7,356 nt of DNA from Hydrogenothermus sp964516095. GTDB taxonomy: Bacteria; Aquificota; Aquificia; Aquificales; Hydrogenothermaceae. Location of the stretch: contig CAZEYS010000052.1 in NCBI GenBank assembly GCA_964516095.1, positions 1 to 7,356 on the forward strand. Direction: 5' to 3'. The notes beneath the pieces are model-generated. The model was not told where the DNA came from and did no database searches. It was given only the letters and a program-made list of their open reading frames with translations. Positions within the stretch are counted from its first letter, which is position 1. Each line of letters starts with the position of its first letter. The position numbers and the translations under genes are program-made. Positions 6,424 to 7,356 of the stretch are shown here, in pieces.

Positions 6424-6528
6424 ATTCAAAATTCCTCTATCGGATACTTTCCAAAATTCTTTAAAATTCTTTCTATTTTCTACAAATTAGCTAGGATTTT
6501 GCCCTTTTCCGGGAAACAATCAGAATTT
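6424..6528 (-). promoter_or_regulatory. AT-rich intergenic region, presumed operon leader
   Basis: This is the only gap above 40 bp in the window and lies directly upstream of the nuclease and dynamin genes. It is about 30% GC between two GC-rich coding stretches. No convincing pair of -35 and -10 boxes could be picked out by eye, so the promoter is inferred from position. It contains a tandem repeat (6453-6472). The CCCGGAAAAGGG stretch just after the peptidase gene is too weak and lacks a T-run, so no intrinsic terminator is called and read-through from the peptidase gene remains possible. Confidence 0.4.
6453..6472 (+). repeat. Perfect tandem 10-bp repeat in the operon leader
   Basis: AAAATTCTTT occurs twice without a gap, and a related AAAATTCCTC lies at 6428-6437. 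The spacing of about one helical turn between the two perfect units would place them on one face of the DNA, as in some regulator sites, but AT-rich chance or slippage can also explain it. Confidence 0.65.
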
Positions 6529-7356
6529 TTAGCCGAATACGGCGTTGAACAGCACTGATGTGCCTCCCTGGCTCAGGGCATTCAAGATCCCCAGGGCCAC
6601 TAGCATCCAGAAAAGCTCCGGCTGGCGCGGCATTATCCCCTTAAGATGCTCAAAAAAACCACAGAACTCCCCCCACGGATGGGGTAAAATAATCTCAAGA
6701 AAAGATAGAACCATCTGACGCTCGCTCTCAGGAAGGGCCCGGTAAAACCAGCTCAGCGGATGCAGGGCTAAAAATGGACCCTCTGGAAGATTCGGCGCGG
6801 TTCGATTGTACCAGTACCTACTCCACTCCCATAAGAAACGATCCCATGAAGAACGAGCGTCCCTAAAAAAGTACCAGCCCCGGTACTCAAGTGGCTGGCC
6901 GTTAACCAACACCTCAAAGGCCTCTCGGCTCTCGTCATCTTCCGCCACAGCCTGATATGCAATGGCGTTTGCCAGGCTCTCCTCGATTATCCTCTCCCAG
7001 AAGAACCCAAGATTTTTGCCACCGTTCAGAGAAGCGTGCCCCATCTCGTGAGCAAGCACTTTGGCCAGCGTAAAACGAAAGGCCTTTTCTCCGAAATCAG
7101 GCACCTCCTTAGCCAGCCGGGCGGCACTCTTCACCACCCTTTCGGGACAGATAAAAATGACTTCGCCAGGGAACGAAACGCGGCCTGTGGCCTCCGAAAG
7201 GATCTTCCACCTCTCCTGATCCAGACGAGAAAAGTAAATGCCGGTGGCTTCAAAGGCGCCGGAAGAAGCCTCCCCCACACACCGTTCAAGCTTTCTCATA
7301 AAACCCAGCAGAAAATCGCCAAAGGCCTCTCCTGGAAGTTTCTTGGCGGCAAATTC
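6529..7356 (-). CDS. HExxH zinc-metallopeptidase-like protein, 5' end beyond window
   Basis: The frame is open from the right edge to a TAA at 6531-6529, showing 275 residues. A Met codon at 7299 exists, but no ribosome-binding site precedes it and 19 further residues read through to the edge, so the true start lies outside. Counting from that Met, HEMGH (84-88) is the zinc-binding and catalytic motif, and Glu106 or Glu107 in ERIIEESLANA, about 20 residues later, is a good candidate for the third ligand, as in gluzincin-type peptidases. The region after 130 is rich in Trp, Phe and Tyr and is not recognised. The C-terminus (about 229-255, WMLVALGILNAL) is hydrophobic and could be a membrane-associated helix. 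The substrate is unknown. GC-rich composition and a 113-bp gap set it apart from the dynamin operon, so it is probably a backbone gene. Confidence 0.8.
   Translation of the reverse strand, partial: EFAAKKLPGEAFGDFLLGFMRKLERCVGEASSGAFEATGIYFSRLDQERWKILSEATGRVSFPGEVIFICPERVVKSAARLAKEVPDFGEKAFRFTLAKVLAHEMGHASLNGGKNLGFFWERIIEESLANAIAYQAVAEDDESREAFEVLVNGQPLEYRGWYFFRDARSSWDRFLWEWSRYWYNRTAPNLPEGPFLALHPLSWFYRALPESERQMVLSFLEIILPHPWGEFCGFFEHLKGIMPRQPELFWMLVALGILNALSQGGTSVLFNAVFG

Noticed and set aside
6495..6520. Possible intrinsic terminator after the peptidase gene
   Set aside because: The CCCGGAAAAGGG stem is only three base pairs and no T-run follows on the minus strand.
6768..6962. 64-codon minus-strand frame inside the peptidase gene
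   Set aside because: It overlaps the HExxH gene in another phase and shows no motif of its own.
7297..7299. Met codon as start of the peptidase gene
   Set aside because: No ribosome-binding site precedes it and the frame continues open to the window edge.

Overview
This is a bacterial window with every supported gene on the minus strand, so gene order runs from high to low coordinates. The flanks are fairly GC-rich: hand counts give about 60% for 263-400 and 61% for 6531-6600. They bracket a strikingly AT-rich block of about 6 kb (roughly 401-6340, typically 15-35% GC where counted). Shine-Dalgarno sites are strong and canonical (AAGGAGG, GAGGAG). The proteins of the block are very rich in Lys, Glu and Ile, and the coding strand is purine-rich, so the block looks like DNA acquired from an AT-rich, possibly thermophilic source. 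The species cannot be named from the sequence.

Layout from right to left. (1) 7356-6529 is the 3' part of a zinc-metallopeptidase-like gene (HEMGH motif) whose start lies beyond the window. (2) 6528-6416 is an AT-rich gap of about 113 bp with a perfect tandem 10-bp repeat, the most likely place for a promoter of what follows. (3) 6409-5828 encodes a small protein with a PD-(D/E)xK nuclease signature. (4) 5813-4113, 4095-2299 and 2311-260 encode three different large dynamin-like GTPases, here called A, B and C. (5) 224-1 is the 5' part of a gene for a protein with an N-terminal membrane anchor, running off the left edge.

Genes 3 and 4 are very tightly packed: the gaps are 18, 14 and 17 bp or less, B and C overlap by 13 nt, and each gene has its own strong ribosome-binding site. 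They are almost certainly one operon, and the membrane-anchor gene follows 35 bp later. Tandem dynamin-like GTPases in bacteria are known to act as hetero-assemblies that remodel membranes, and some (for example LeoA with LeoBC, the Eleos system) are linked to phage defence. The working hypothesis is a nuclease-like plus three-dynamin defence or membrane-surveillance module carried on an acquired AT-rich block. Both composition junctions fall inside genes: within the last 47 codons of GTPase C and within the first 25 codons of the nuclease-like gene. No CRISPR array, RNA gene, transposase or clear intrinsic terminator was seen.
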